Source: Methylophilales bacterium BACL14 MAG-120910-bin43 (GTDB lineage: Bacteria > Pseudomonadota > Gammaproteobacteria > Burkholderiales > Methylophilaceae). From it: 64,000 nucleotides of DNA. The first letter of the stretch is position 1; each line of letters begins with the position of its first letter. A program made the translations under genes and the position numbers. Positions 9,651 through 20,392 of this stretch are shown here, in pieces. The stretch lies in contig CAJIYK010000001.1 of the NCBI GenBank assembly GCA_905181685.1, positions 248,001 through 312,000 of the forward strand, read 5' to 3'. The notes under the pieces were generated by a model. The model saw nothing but the letters and a program-made list of their open reading frames with translations, had not been told where the DNA came from and ran no database searches.

Positions 9651-11792
9651 AGTACCTAATTACCTCAGTAGCTGTAATTGGATTAGGATTTTTAATTCTT
9701 TTAGCACAGTCATTATCGAATACTGACTTAGTATCAAATGATACTTTTATAGTTTTACTGGTAATTTCTATAGCCTTTGTTGTATGTCTATTTCTTCTTA
9801 TTATTTTCCAAGTATTCAAATTACTTCAAAGTGTAAGAAAAGAAATTACTGGTAGCAAATTAACATTACGATTAGTCATTTCATTTGGATTGATGGTCCT
9901 TATTCCTGTGTCAATTGTATATTTGGTATCCGTAAACTTCCTAACAAAATCTATTGAGTCATGGTTTGATGTTCGTGTTGAGTCAGCCCTCGAGGGAGGT
10001 TTAAATCTTGGGCAAAAGACAATAGACATTTTAATAGATGACATTGAATTGAAGGGGAAAAGTATTGCATATGCAATTGCAAACAAGCCATATGAAAAAA
10101 GAGAGGACATCTTAATTGATTTAAGAGAAAAATTTAGTATATCAAGCGCAGTTTTATATAAAAATGATGGAAGCATATCTGCAATATCAGAAAGTAATCC
10201 AACTATAAGGTCGTCAACTATAAGCCTGGAAGATATAAGAAGAGTCCAAAATGGATATTTTGGAAGAATTGAAGAAACAAAAAATAAGAATCTATTACTT
10301 AAAGCATTTATCCCAATTTTTTATAACGATAAAAATCAAACAATAGATTTAATTGGTTCAGAAGAAATATTAATGTTGTCTCAACCGGTTCCCGAGTCTA
10401 TATCAAATATGGCAATTTCAGTCGAGTCAGTATTCGAAGAGTATCAGCAACTAAGGTATAGTCGAAACTCATTAAAAATTATTTACACGTTAACATTAAC
10501 AATCGTTCTCATGTTAGCAATCTTAACTTCGGTTGCAATTTCGTTTGTTTTAAGTAGAAGATTTACAAGGCCACTCTCACTATTATCCGAAGCAACAAAT
10601 CAAATAGCAAAAGGGAATTATAAAAAAATAATACCAGAGGTAGGTAAGGATGAATTGGGAATATTAGTCAAATCGTTTAACTCGATGACATATCAACTAG
10701 ATACTGCCACAAAAAATTCTAAAAAAAATAGAAAGCGCTTGGAGGAGGCAAGAGCATTTTTAGATGCCACTCTTACAAATTTAGCAACCTCAATTGTGGT
10801 TATTGATAAAAATATAAATATAAAATTGTATAACAAGTCGGCAGCAAAATTACTGAATTTTAAATTATCAAATATGGTTGGTGAGAATTTAAAAAATGCA
10901 ATTAAAGATATGCAGAAATTTCAAACGGTAATTAATTTCATTGAAGAATCATTAGGTAAAAAAAATAAGATCACAGATATATCAAAAGAAATTGTTATAG
11001 GTTCACAGGAAGATGAAAAAACTTTAATCTTAAAACTTTCAGCATTACGTGAAAGCTCTGGTATTTCGTATATCCTTGTATTAGAAGATATTTCAACAGT
11101 TGCAAAAGCCCAGAGGCAAATTGCCTGGAGTGAGATTGCAAGAAGATTAGCACATGAAATTAAGAACCCTCTAACTCCAATTCAGCTATCAGCTGAAAGA
11201 GTTCAAAATAAAATTATAGATAAGTTAAATGAGGCAGACAAAGAATTATTAAATAAATCAACTAATACAATAATTAAACAAGTAGATGCCTTAAAGTTAA
11301 TGGTTAATGAATTTGCTGAATATTCTCGTACTCCAAGATTGTAAGAAAAAGTATTAATATTACTGAGCTAATTGATGAAATTTCTTATTTATACTCTGAT
11401 CAAAATATTGAAATCAAAAAAAATTATCCTAAAAAAATTAAAGAAATAAAAATAGACGAAAATAAATTTAGGCAGGTATTAATAAATATTTTTGATAACT
11501 CAAAAGCAGCAACTGAAAAAATAAAGAATCCCAAAATATTATTACAGTAAAATATAATAAAAATTTCATTATGCTTAAATTTGAAGATAATGGGATAGGG
11601 ATACCAACAGAAATAATTGATAAAATTTATGAGCCATATGTCACATCAAAAAAAACAGGAACAGGACTGGGATTAGCAATTGTAAATAAAATAATCGAAG
11701 AACATTCTGGTGATATAGAAATAAAAAATACTAAACCAAACGGAGTATGCATATTAATCACTCTTCCTCTGATGGAGATTAAAAATGGATAA
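9647..11792 (+). CDS. ntrY: Sensor histidine kinase NtrY (two frameshifts)
   Basis: A large membrane sensor kinase: two N-terminal hydrophobic segments (about 1-25 and 35-60), a third near 85-105, an extracytoplasmic region, a TM near 280-300, then HAMP, a PAS domain (VIDKNINIKLYNKSAAKLL), HisKA with the phospho-acceptor His near 504 in RRLAHEIKNPLTP, and HATPase with FEDNGIGIP and TGTGLGLAIV. Frames break near 11338 (one A missing) and 11538-11541. The kinase is paired with ntrX directly downstream (8-base overlap). NtrY is known to act in nitrogen or redox/envelope sensing; the signal here is unknown. Confidence 0.88.
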
Positions 11793-13021
11793 GCTAAAAA
11801 TTAAACTTCTAATCATTGATGATGAAAAAGATATTAGAGATTCACTAAAAGATATTTTAATTGACGAGGGTTATGAAATTCACCTGGCTGAAAATGCGTT
11901 GGAAGCAAAAAAAATTAAATTATCCCAAACTTTTGACTTAATTTTACTTGATATTTGGATGCCAGATATTGATGGCCTTTCCTTACTAAAAGAGTGGGCA
12001 TCCAATAATGAAATAAATTGTCCAGTTGTTATGATGTCTGGACATGGAACTATTGATACGGCGATTGAGGCAACAAAAATTGGCGCAACCGATTTCCTAG
12101 AGAAACCTATATCATTACAAAAACTTCTTAAGACTATTTCAAGCGCCCTTAAAAATTCGGTTGAGTTAAAAAAGACTGATAAGACCTTTTTTGACGAATG
12201 TAATTTAAAGTTTATAAAAGATATTGAAGCTGAAATTAATCAGCTTAAGACGAATGATTTGGTTGCTTTTGTAGGTAATAAAACTAATTTTATAGAAATT
12301 TTTATATCTATGCTATTTAATACTAATTACTATTTAGTGAAGAAAGTTTCTGATATAAATAGTAATTTATTAAATTTAATTCAGACATCAGGGCTAAAAT
12401 TTATATTGTTCGAAAATTGCCTTGATGGAGCAATAAATTATCATGATAATAAAAAATTATTTAATGAGTTAATTGCGAATAAAATAAAGATCATTTTTTT
12501 AGAAAAAGAGAAAGATTTACTTGAGAGTTTTTTTGAAAATGAAAATAATGCTGTTATTTTTGAGCCACCAAAGTTATCTAATGATAGAGATTTAATCCCT
12601 GATTTATCTAATGCATTGCTTACATTTCATTTAAATAAAAATCCTAATATATCTTTTAAGATTCTTGATATTTCGGCCTTAAATACATTAAGAAATAAAG
12701 CTGGAATAGAAAGTTTAGACCAACTTGATAAAATTATCGTATCACTAATTAAGACATCAGATACTGAACTAATTGATAAAGATGATGTTGATAATTACTT
12801 TAATCAACATAATTCATCTATTGATCATAAATAGTAATGATGAAATAAAAATAGATTTTTTATATGAAAAACCTCTTAAAGAATCAAGAGATTTGTTTGA
12901 AACTATGTATCTAAAACATCACCTTAGTCAAAATAAGTCTATTACCGACTTAGCGAAAAAAACAGGAATAGAAAGAACACACCTTTATAGAAAGCTTAAA
13001 CAATTAGGGATTAAGGCTTAA
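11785..13021 (+). CDS. ntrX: NtrX-type response regulator with degenerate AAA+ domain (one frameshift)
   Basis: The receiver domain (1-115) is complete: Asp12/Asp13, phospho-acceptor Asp56 in LLDIWMP, Ser85 and Lys107. A FIS-type helix-turn-helix ends the protein (TDLAKKTGIERTHLYRKLKQ). Between them, where NtrC-family proteins have a sigma-54-activating AAA+ ATPase, about 190 residues show no Walker A (VAFVGNKTNF in its place), no GAFTGA loop, and FILFENC where LFLDEI (Walker B) is expected. One extra A at 12829-12831 breaks the frame before the HTH. Position after ntrY supports the NtrX name, but it probably works as a phosphorylation-switched DNA-binding protein, not a sigma-54 activator. 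Confidence 0.8.
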
Positions 13022-13786
13022 TTCAGTAACTACTGGAACATGATCTGATGGTCGTTCAAGAGTTCGTGTCGTTTTATCAATGTAAGCTTTTTTTATAAAA
13101 GTTAATAAGTTTTTTGATAAAAGAATATGATCAATACGCATCCCTAAGTTTCGTTTAAAAGGTATTCTATAGTCCCACCAGGAGAATTCATTTGCATTAG
13201 GATTCATCTCTCTAAATGTATCAATGAATCCTAGATTAAGTAATTTATCGAAATACTCTCGCTCTTGAGGCGATACTAAAATTTTGCCATCCCATGATTT
13301 TGAGTCATAACAATCTAGCTTTGTTGGTGCAATATTAAAATCTCCAGTAATAATATTTTCAATTCCATCAATTTTTTTTTGTAAAAAACTAATAAATGAT
13401 TTGAGCCAATTCATTTTATATTCAAATTTATCTGAGTTAAGTGATTGTCCATTAGGGATGTAAGCAGAAATAACACGAAACTTAGGATCTTCATCATTAG
13501 GGTATATTCCAGATATCAATCTTTTTTGTTCATCATAGAAATTAGGAATATCAAATTGAACATCAATTAATTCTTTATTGCTTATTATGGCAACACCATT
13601 ATAGGTATTTTGTCCGTTATGATATGAGAAGAGACCTCTCTTTTCAAAAACATCATGCGGAAAATTATCATTATTTTGCTTTGTTTCTTGTAAACAAAGA
13701 ACATCAGGTTGATTCAAATTTATCCAATCTAAAACTTGAGGAAGTCTAACTTTTAAAGAATTTACATTCCACGATGCTATCTTCAT
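13004..13786 (-). CDS. xthA: Exodeoxyribonuclease III
   Basis: An AP endonuclease / 3'-5' exonuclease of base-excision repair, 260 residues. Motifs of the EEP family are in order: MKIASWNVNSLKVRL, LQETK (metal-binding Glu), ITGDFNIAPTKLD, and the C-terminal SDHVPV with the catalytic His. It follows prlC on the minus strand, its ATG overlapping the prlC stop by one base, and runs into ntrX, overlapping 18 bases at the 3' ends. Confidence 0.95.
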   Translation of the reverse strand: MKIASWNVNSLKVRLPQVLDWINLNQPDVLCLQETKQNNDNFPHDVFEKRGLFSYHNGQNTYNGVAIISNKELIDVQFDIPNFYDEQKRLISGIYPNDEDPKFRVISAYIPNGQSLNSDKFEYKMNWLKSFISFLQKKIDGIENIITGDFNIAPTKLDCYDSKSWDGKILVSPQEREYFDKLLNLGFIDTFREMNPNANEFSWWDYRIPFKRNLGMRIDHILLSKNLLTFIKKAYIDKTTRTLERPSDHVPVVTELSLNP

Positions 13787-15799
13787 TAATTAGTTAGTCC
13801 ATGATGGGTTAGCAAAGCATTTATTTTTGGTTTTCTTCCCCTAAAAGCAATAAAAGATTCCATTGCAGTTCGAGACCCTCCTTTAGAGAGAATTTCTTTT
13901 TTAAATTTATTACCTGCTGTTTTTGATAAAATTCCGATTTCTTCAAATAAGCTATAGGCATCAGCAGAAAGCACTTCGGCCCATTTATAGCTGTAGTAGG
14001 CTGAAGCATATCCTCCTGAAAAAATATGACTAAAGCTATGGGGGAATTTGTTCCACGTAGGTGTATTTATAACTGAAACTTGAGCTCTAACGTTGTTCAG
14101 AATCTTCATAAAACTTCTATTCTTTGGTGAATATTCTGTGTGAAGTTTAATATCAAATAATGCAAATTCAACTTGCCTCAATGTTTGTAAACCTGATTGG
14201 AAATTCTTTGACTCTAACAAATTATTAAAGAGCTTCTTAGGCATATAGGTATTAGTTTTTTTGTTATACGACATATCTCTTATGACAGACCATTCCCAGC
14301 AATAATTTTCCATAAATTGACTGGGTAGTTCAACTGCATCCCACTCTACTCCCTTTATTCCTGAAATAGAATATTCTGTCACTTCAGTTAGAAGATGATG
14401 AAGCCCATGTCCAAATTCGTGAAATAAAGTGATAACCTCATCATGTGTTAAGTATGCTTTACCATTTGATGGAGGAGTAAAATTACAAGTCAGATATGCA
14501 ACGGGGCTTTCTTCTTCATTCATAAATTTATATTTAGAAATTGCTTCATCCATCCAAGCACCCCCACGTTTCTCTTTCCTCGCATATAAATCTAAATAGA
14601 ATTTCCCTACTAACTGCTTCTTCTTATTAAATATTTCAAAAAATTTAACATCTTCATGCCATGTTGATGCATTTGTTTCATGAATATCTAAACCATAAAT
14701 CTTTTTGCAAATATTAAAAAGCCCATTCAATACATTATTAATAGAAAAATATTGTTTAATTTCTTCATCAGTAATACTGAATTTTTCCTTTTTTAGTTTT
14801 TCAGAAAGATAAGGCATATCCCATGGCATTACTTTAGTAATATTAAATTCTTTTGCGATATCATTAATATCATCAATATCAGCTAAGGCCGATTTCGTTG
14901 CTTTTTTTGTAAGTTTTGATAAGAAAGATATAACCTCTTCCGAAGATTTAGCCATCTTAGTTTTTAAGAGCATTGATGAGATATCTGAGTAGCCAAGTAA
15001 CTTTGACATCTCATATTTAAGTTTCAGTATATGATTTATATTTTTTGTATTATCAAACTTACTATCCATCAATGAAGAAGCTTTTGTATTATATGCAGTA
15101 TAAATATCTTTTCTTAGTTTACGATTATCTGCATATTGCATGATTGGTAAATAGCTTGGGAAGTCAATGGTAAATAAAAAACCCTTCGTTTTTTTAGCTT
15201 TAGCTTTTAAATGTGCAGATTTAACAACATGATCTGGAATTCCTTTTAATAAATTTTTATCTGAAATAACTAATTTAAAATTATTCATAGAATCTAAGAT
15301 ATTTTCATCAAAAGAAGATGATAGCTTTGATAGTTTGCTTTGAATTGCTTTAAATCTTGTCTTTTGTTTTTCATGTAAAGCAACACCAGAAAGCTCAAAA
15401 GATATAATTTCATTCTTAATAAGTTTTTTTTGTGAATGAGATAATTGATTATTATTTTGAAGTATATTTTTATATTTATTATAAAGAATATGGCTTTGAC
15501 CTAAATGAGTAGAATATTCAGTAACTTTTGCAAGCGCTTGGTTATAGACTTTCCTATATGATGTTGAGCTTTTAACTGCGTTAATATGATTAATGTAAGA
15601 CCAGACTCTGTTAAGTCTCTCACTGCATATCTTCTAAGGGAGCTACAAAGTTCATCCAATTAGGTGATTCGCTCATAGATTCTATTTTTGAAACAACTTT
15701 GAGATTTTCGTTAATTACTTTATTTATTGCAGGAATCACGTGTTTAGGTTTTACGTTAAAAAAATCCGGCAATTTATCTCTTACTAAAAAAGGGTTCAT
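13786..15799 (-). CDS. prlC: Oligopeptidase A, M3 family (one frameshift)
   Basis: A cytoplasmic zinc metallopeptidase that degrades oligopeptides and cleaved signal peptides. The HEFGHGLHH motif, near residue 460, supplies the two zinc His and catalytic Glu. The C-terminal FSHIFSGGYASAYYSYKWAEVLSAD is typical. The gene starts at ATG 15799 as MNPFLVRDKLPDFFNVKP; a frame break near 15625 separates the first 58 residues from ERLNRVWSYINHINAV. The repaired length of about 670 residues is normal. It forms a pair with xthA. Confidence 0.9.
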
Positions 15800-15863
15800 A
15801 TTAAATAGAAAACTTGAAATTAAAACATTGTGGCTTTATTAAACAAAAAAAATTCAAATTAAA

Positions 15864-16196
15864 TTAATTTTCAGCTGAAAAATCAGTTCTTTTGATATTC
15901 TTGTGAGATTGATGGCTCTTAATTTTGTCTTTATGCTTAATAATTTGTTTGTCGAGTTTGCTAACTAATAAATCAATTGATTGATACATATCAGAACTCG
16001 AACATTTAGCATGTAGATCAGTCTTGTGAAGGTAAATATTACCTTCAGCATTATGAGTGATATTATCAACACTCAATATAATTTTAATTTCTGAAATTTC
16101 TTGAGAATGTCCCTCTATTTTTTTTAGTTTTTTCCCGATATGATCTTTTAAGCCATCGGTAATCTCAAGGTGATGTCCTATTATGTTAATTTTCAT
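15864..16196 (-). CDS. hpf: Short ribosome hibernation promoting factor
   Basis: 110 residues starting MKINIIGHHLEITDGLKDHI, the beta-alpha-beta fold of the short HPF/YhbH class; the long-form dimerisation domain is missing. HPF binds the 30S A and P sites in slow-growing cells and promotes 100S dimers. It lies 9 bases downstream of rpoN, its usual place in proteobacteria. Confidence 0.92.
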   Translation of the reverse strand: MKINIIGHHLEITDGLKDHIGKKLKKIEGHSQEISEIKIILSVDNITHNAEGNIYLHKTDLHAKCSSSDMYQSIDLLVSKLDKQIIKHKDKIKSHQSHKNIKRTDFSAEN

Positions 16197-16205
16197 ACAA
16201 ATATT

Positions 16206-17513
16206 TTATACTTTTCTTTGGTTAGAGGGTAAGATTTTTAATTTGATACGGTACTTTGCAACAGTTCTTCTGGCTATTTCTATTCCATCGTCGTTTAGAA
16301 TCTTACATATCGCAGAATCTGAATAAGGCTTTTTGGGATTCTCTTTGCTAATTAGGGTATTTATCTTACTAAGAAGTGATCTTGATGAAACATCTGGTGT
16401 TTCATTCCCAACCGAAGAGTTAAAGAAAAACTTTATTTCGAATATTCCATGTGGTGTGGCAATAAACTTATTTGAAGAAATTCTCGAAATAGTTGATTCA
16501 TGCAATTCAAGATCAGATGCAATTTTCTTTAATGTTAAAGGTTTGATGCCAGACTCTCCATGTTCTAAAAAGTTAATCTGATTTTGCATAATTGCTCTAG
16601 AAACTCTTAAAATTGAAATTGATCTTTCATTTAAATTCTTTATCAACCATTTTGCTTCTTGAAATTTTTCTTTCAAATCTTGTTCAAGTGAATTACTCAA
16701 TAAATCTTGAGCATTTTCTTCTAATTTCAGTTTAATATGATTATCTTCATTCAAAGTTGTTATCCACTGACTACCCTCTTTTTTAACAAAAACATCCGCT
16801 GCTATATATGATGTTCGATCAGTTTTTTGAAAGATTAGCCCAGGTTTTGGATTTAAATTTTTAATTAAGGAGACAACATCCGCTAGTTCTATTTCACTAC
16901 ATTTTAAATTCTTTTTTAATTCCTCATAATTTTTGTTTCCCAGGACGCTTAAGTGATTTTTTATTAATTTCTTAGCAAGATTACAAATCTTTTCTTGATT
17001 ATTGATAAGTTTTAATTGAATAGTTAAACATTCGGTTAGATTTCTTGCACCAATACCAGGGTGTGTTGAATTTTGTATTATTTTTAATAACTCCTCGACT
17101 CGTTGTATTGCTGGTTTTTTTTCAATAGGGATTGAGTTTCTAATATCTTCTGTAGAGTCAATTAAATATCCATTTTCATCAATTGAATCTATTAAGTAAG
17201 ACAGAGTTAATTGGTCCTCCTCGCTAAAGTTAAAAATAGCAATATTCTCAACTAAATATTCTCTTAGAGTTTGGTTTATTTCTTCATTATTTAAAATATC
17301 ATAATAAGTTTCATCTGATGAATACTTAGATTTTGAACTTTGATTAGATAATAAAGTTGTATCTTTTACTTTAAGAAAAATATTATCTGATAGATATTCC
17401 TCAATCAGGTCATTTAGTTCTGATTGTGATGCGTGAAGAAGCTTTATTGATTGCTGTAGCAGGGGAGTTAATTTTATAGATTGGGATAATCTTAAATTTA
17501 AACCTAACTTCAT
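16206..17513 (-). CDS. rpoN: RNA polymerase sigma-54 factor
   Basis: 435 residues, shorter than the usual 470-490 because the acidic region II is small. Region I is clear (LRLSQSIKLTPLLQQSIKLL), as are the core-binding domain and, near the C-terminus, the RpoN box ARRTVAKYR. Sigma-54 needs an AAA+ activator to open promoters; the only candidate in this window, NtrX, lacks the required motifs. The gene sits in the conserved lptC-lptA-lptB-rpoN-hpf order, 1 base after lptB, and is intact. Confidence 0.95.
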   Translation of the reverse strand: MKLGLNLRLSQSIKLTPLLQQSIKLLHASQSELNDLIEEYLSDNIFLKVKDTTLLSNQSSKSKYSSDETYYDILNNEEINQTLREYLVENIAIFNFSEEDQLTLSYLIDSIDENGYLIDSTEDIRNSIPIEKKPAIQRVEELLKIIQNSTHPGIGARNLTECLTIQLKLINNQEKICNLAKKLIKNHLSVLGNKNYEELKKNLKCSEIELADVVSLIKNLNPKPGLIFQKTDRTSYIAADVFVKKEGSQWITTLNEDNHIKLKLEENAQDLLSNSLEQDLKEKFQEAKWLIKNLNERSISILRVSRAIMQNQINFLEHGESGIKPLTLKKIASDLELHESTISRISSNKFIATPHGIFEIKFFFNSSVGNETPDVSSRSLLSKINTLISKENPKKPYSDSAICKILNDDGIEIARRTVAKYRIKLKILPSNQRKV

Positions 17514-17514
17514 T

Positions 17515-18237
17515 TTAAAGTATAAAGTTCTCGCCTAAATATATATCTTTGACACTCTGGTTTTGAGCGATAACTTTAGGCGTACCTTGTGCAAAAATTT
17601 CACCTTGGTTAACAATATATGCTTGATCACAGATACCTAAAGTTTCTCTAACGCTATGGTCAGTGATTAAGATGCCAATTCCATTAGAGGCGAGTTGTTT
17701 GATAATTTTTTGAATATCAATGACGGCAATAGGATCAATTCCGGCAAAAGGTTCATCAAGAAGAATAAATTTTGGTTTATTGCCAAGCATCTTGCAATTT
17801 CAACTCTTCTTCTTTCCCCACCCGAAAGGCTAATAGCTGTATTTTTTCTAATGTGTCTGAATATTTAATTCTTTTAAAAGGTTTTCAAGCTCTAATTTAA
17901 TTTGATGCTTACTTAAATTTCGAAGCTCTAAAATGCTTATGATATTTTCACTTACATCCATCTTTCGGAAAATTGATGGTTCTTGTGGTAGATATGAGAT
18001 ACCTTGTTTTGCTCTTATGTGAATGGGAGTTTTTGTTAAATTTTTCTGATCTAATAAAATGTTGCCATGATCAGCTGCTATTAAACCAACTATCATATAA
18101 AAAGTTGTTGTTTTTCCTGCCCCGTTAGGGCCTAGAAGACCTACTATCTGTCCACTTTCTATTTTTAATGAAACATTTTTAACAACAATATTTTTTTTAT
18201 AACTTTTTCTTAAGTTTTGTATAGTTAAAGTAGACAT
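17515..18237 (-). CDS. lptB: LPS export ABC ATPase LptB (two frameshifts)
   Basis: LptB powers extraction of LPS from the inner membrane by LptFG. Walker [12 protein letters not shown] (near 36), the Q-loop YLPQEPSIF, the signature [16 protein letters not shown] and Walker [14 protein letters not shown], then the H-loop ITDHSVRE, are all present. Two indels break the frame: near 17845 (one extra base before HIRKNTA) and near 17785-17795 just after the signature. Repaired length is about 240 residues. Start ATG overlaps the lptA stop by one base. Confidence 0.93.
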
Positions 18238-18755
18238 TATTTTTTAGGCTTTATTATTGCTTTTGTACGCCCTTTTTTTGTCTCTGAACCGTTCTCATCT
18301 TTTCTTGATAGTGCTTGAGCAAATTCACTAGTGGCATCATACATAATATAATCTCCCCATACCTCGTCATCACCTCTTTTTACAAAGGCTTTTTCATATA
18401 AGTGAATTTTATCCATGTGACCATCGTACTCAATACGAAGCGCCTTGCCTTCAATATATTCATCTGAACCTTCCATTTTTTGTCTAAAAGTTGTTGGGTT
18501 ACCTATGGAAGTACTATGTTGAAAACCTTGTCTATCTTCTCTAATAATAAGTTTATCTGCATTTATTAAGAGTGATCCCTGGGTAAGAATGACATCCCCT
18601 TCATAAGTACTAGTATTTTTTGTTTCTTCTACTGTCATTGTATCAGCCTCAATTTCAATAGGTTTATCACTATCTGCCTCTTCTGAAATAGCAAAATGAC
18701 AGAATAAAATTGATATTACGAAAACATAATATATATATTTATTTTTTGTACTCAA
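18237..18755 (-). CDS. lptA: LPS transport periplasmic protein LptA
   Basis: Starts with TTG at 18755, overlapping the lptC stop. A signal sequence (YYVFVISILFCHFAISEE, cleaved after FAIS or so) precedes the OstA-type fold: PIEIEADTMTVEETKNTSTY, GDVILTQGSLLINADKLII and a positively charged tail. 172 residues is normal. LptA forms the periplasmic bridge that carries LPS from LptC to LptD. Intact, between two broken neighbours. Confidence 0.93.
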   Translation of the reverse strand: MSTKNKYIYYVFVISILFCHFAISEEADSDKPIEIEADTMTVEETKNTSTYEGDVILTQGSLLINADKLIIREDRQGFQHSTSIGNPTTFRQKMEGSDEYIEGKALRIEYDGHMDKIHLYEKAFVKRGDDEVWGDYIMYDATSEFAQALSRKDENGSETKKGRTKAIIKPKK

Positions 18756-19344
18756 TATTTGAATCTTTCATCACCTGTTGGTTTTTCATAGCGTACTTTT
18801 ACATTGCTTAAAAGTTTTAAAATTCCATCTTTATTATCATACTTCATTCCAACTCCATCTATTTCAATATTTGGTTCTTGAATCATTTTTACAGCTTTTT
18901 GGCTTGTGACAATATCTAATTCTGAATATATATTTAGTTCATGAGTATAGAGTTTTAAAGTTTTTTTTGTTTTTGTAGGAAGCCTTATGAGAATAGCATT
19001 TTCTTTAAGGATTATTTCCTCACCCTTGTCGCTTATTTCACCTACATCACTATAAATAGTCGAATGTTTTTTTTATTTTTATATTTAGTATAGAAGGGTT
19101 TAAACAAAGAGGTTTTATCTTCTTCTTTAAAATGTTTCATATACTCAGCTTGAAGGGAGGATTGTAAATTCCCATCTTCATCCGTTTTAGTTGAATCAAA
19201 ATCTTTAAGAAAGAATGATGGCCCACTATTTTTACTTATCGTAAAGTTTTTATATTCATTTATAACCTCTTCTTTAAGCCAAAAAGATGCTAATGCAACA
19301 ATAGCTATAAAAATAAAAGCAAAAGCCGTTGAAAGTAAATTCAT
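18752..19344 (-). CDS. lptC: LPS export protein LptC (one frameshift)
   Basis: A single N-terminal membrane anchor (LLSTAFAFIFIAIVALASFWL) followed by a periplasmic beta-jellyroll region: FLKDFDSTKTDEDGNLQ is the typical opening. The frame breaks inside the T8 run at 19067-19074; corrected, it continues HSTIYSDVGEISDKGEEIIL to NVKVRYEKPTGDERFKY and stops at 18752. LptC passes LPS from LptBFG to LptA. It follows kdsD by 7 bases, with no kdsC between. Confidence 0.88.
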
Positions 19345-19351
19345 AAAATAA

Positions 19352-20305
19352 TTATAAAATTTTAGCCTTGAAAAGGCTTTGCAGTGTTAGAGAGCCAACT
19401 AAAGAATTATCTGTATCAGTAATTAAAAAAGATGTAATTTTTTGTTTTTCCATAATTTTAAGTGCCTCTATCGCCATTTGTTTTCCATTCAATGTAAAGG
19501 GTGAGTTTTTCATTACATTAGAAATAGGCGTATCAAGACTAATTGCTTAAAAGTGATCTTCTTAAATCACCATCAGTGAATATTCCTTTTGGTACATTTT
19601 GCTTATCAACAATGGCTGTAAAACCTAATTTTTTATTTGTAATTTCCTCTATTGCATCTTTAATAGTAGCTTCAAGATTAATTTTTGGTGTAGATTCTAA
19701 ATTAATCATAATATCTTTAATATGAACGATTTTACCAAGGAGCCACCTGGATGAGATCTTGCAAAATCCTCTGTACTAAAATCTCTTTCATTAAGAACAC
19801 AAACTGCAAGTGCATCGCCCAATGCTAACATTAAGGACGAACTTGCTGTTGGTGCAAGCCCAGGGGGCATGCCTCTTTTGTAACTGAGGAATTAATATGA
19901 ATATTACTTTCAGTGAATAAAGTAGAGTTAGTATCACCAGTAATACTAATTATTTTTGCTCCTATCCTCTTAATAAGTGGGATAGAAGATGAGTTCTTGG
20001 CTTTCTCCTGAATTAGAAAGAAAGATAACAATATCTTTCTCCGTAATCATACCAAGGTCACCATGGCTGGCTTCACCAGGATGCATAAAGAAGGATGGTG
20101 TTCCTGTACTTGAAAGAGTAGAAGCTATTTTTCCAGCAATATGACCTGATTTTCCAATACCACTTAAAATAACTCTTCCTTCACAGCGAAGAATGCATTC
20201 CACCGCTTCAGAGAATTCGTTTGATATTTTGTCACTCGCTTTTAATATTTCATTTGCTTCAATATTTAAAACATCTTGAGCAAGCTTTATTATTTTTGGT
20301 GACAT
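19352..20305 (-). CDS. kdsD: Arabinose-5-phosphate isomerase (four frameshifts)
   Basis: KdsD converts ribulose-5-P to arabinose-5-P, the first step of Kdo synthesis. The SIS domain (RVILSGIGKSGHIAGKIASTLSSTGTP, HPGEASHGDLGMI, LSNSGES) is followed by two CBS domains (PKGIFTDGDLRRSLL; ITSFLITDTDNSSLVGSL). The frame breaks near 19985, 19858, 19740 and 19545; each is repaired by one base and every piece fits the family, giving about 318 residues. Such dense indels with intact motifs suggest sequence error. Confidence 0.9.
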
Positions 20306-20392
20306 AATTCCAGCTAAATTTTAATTACAATTACATAAGTATAGTGTGGTTTGATAGTAGAATAAAGAATATAAAAAAAGGTTTTATAGTTT

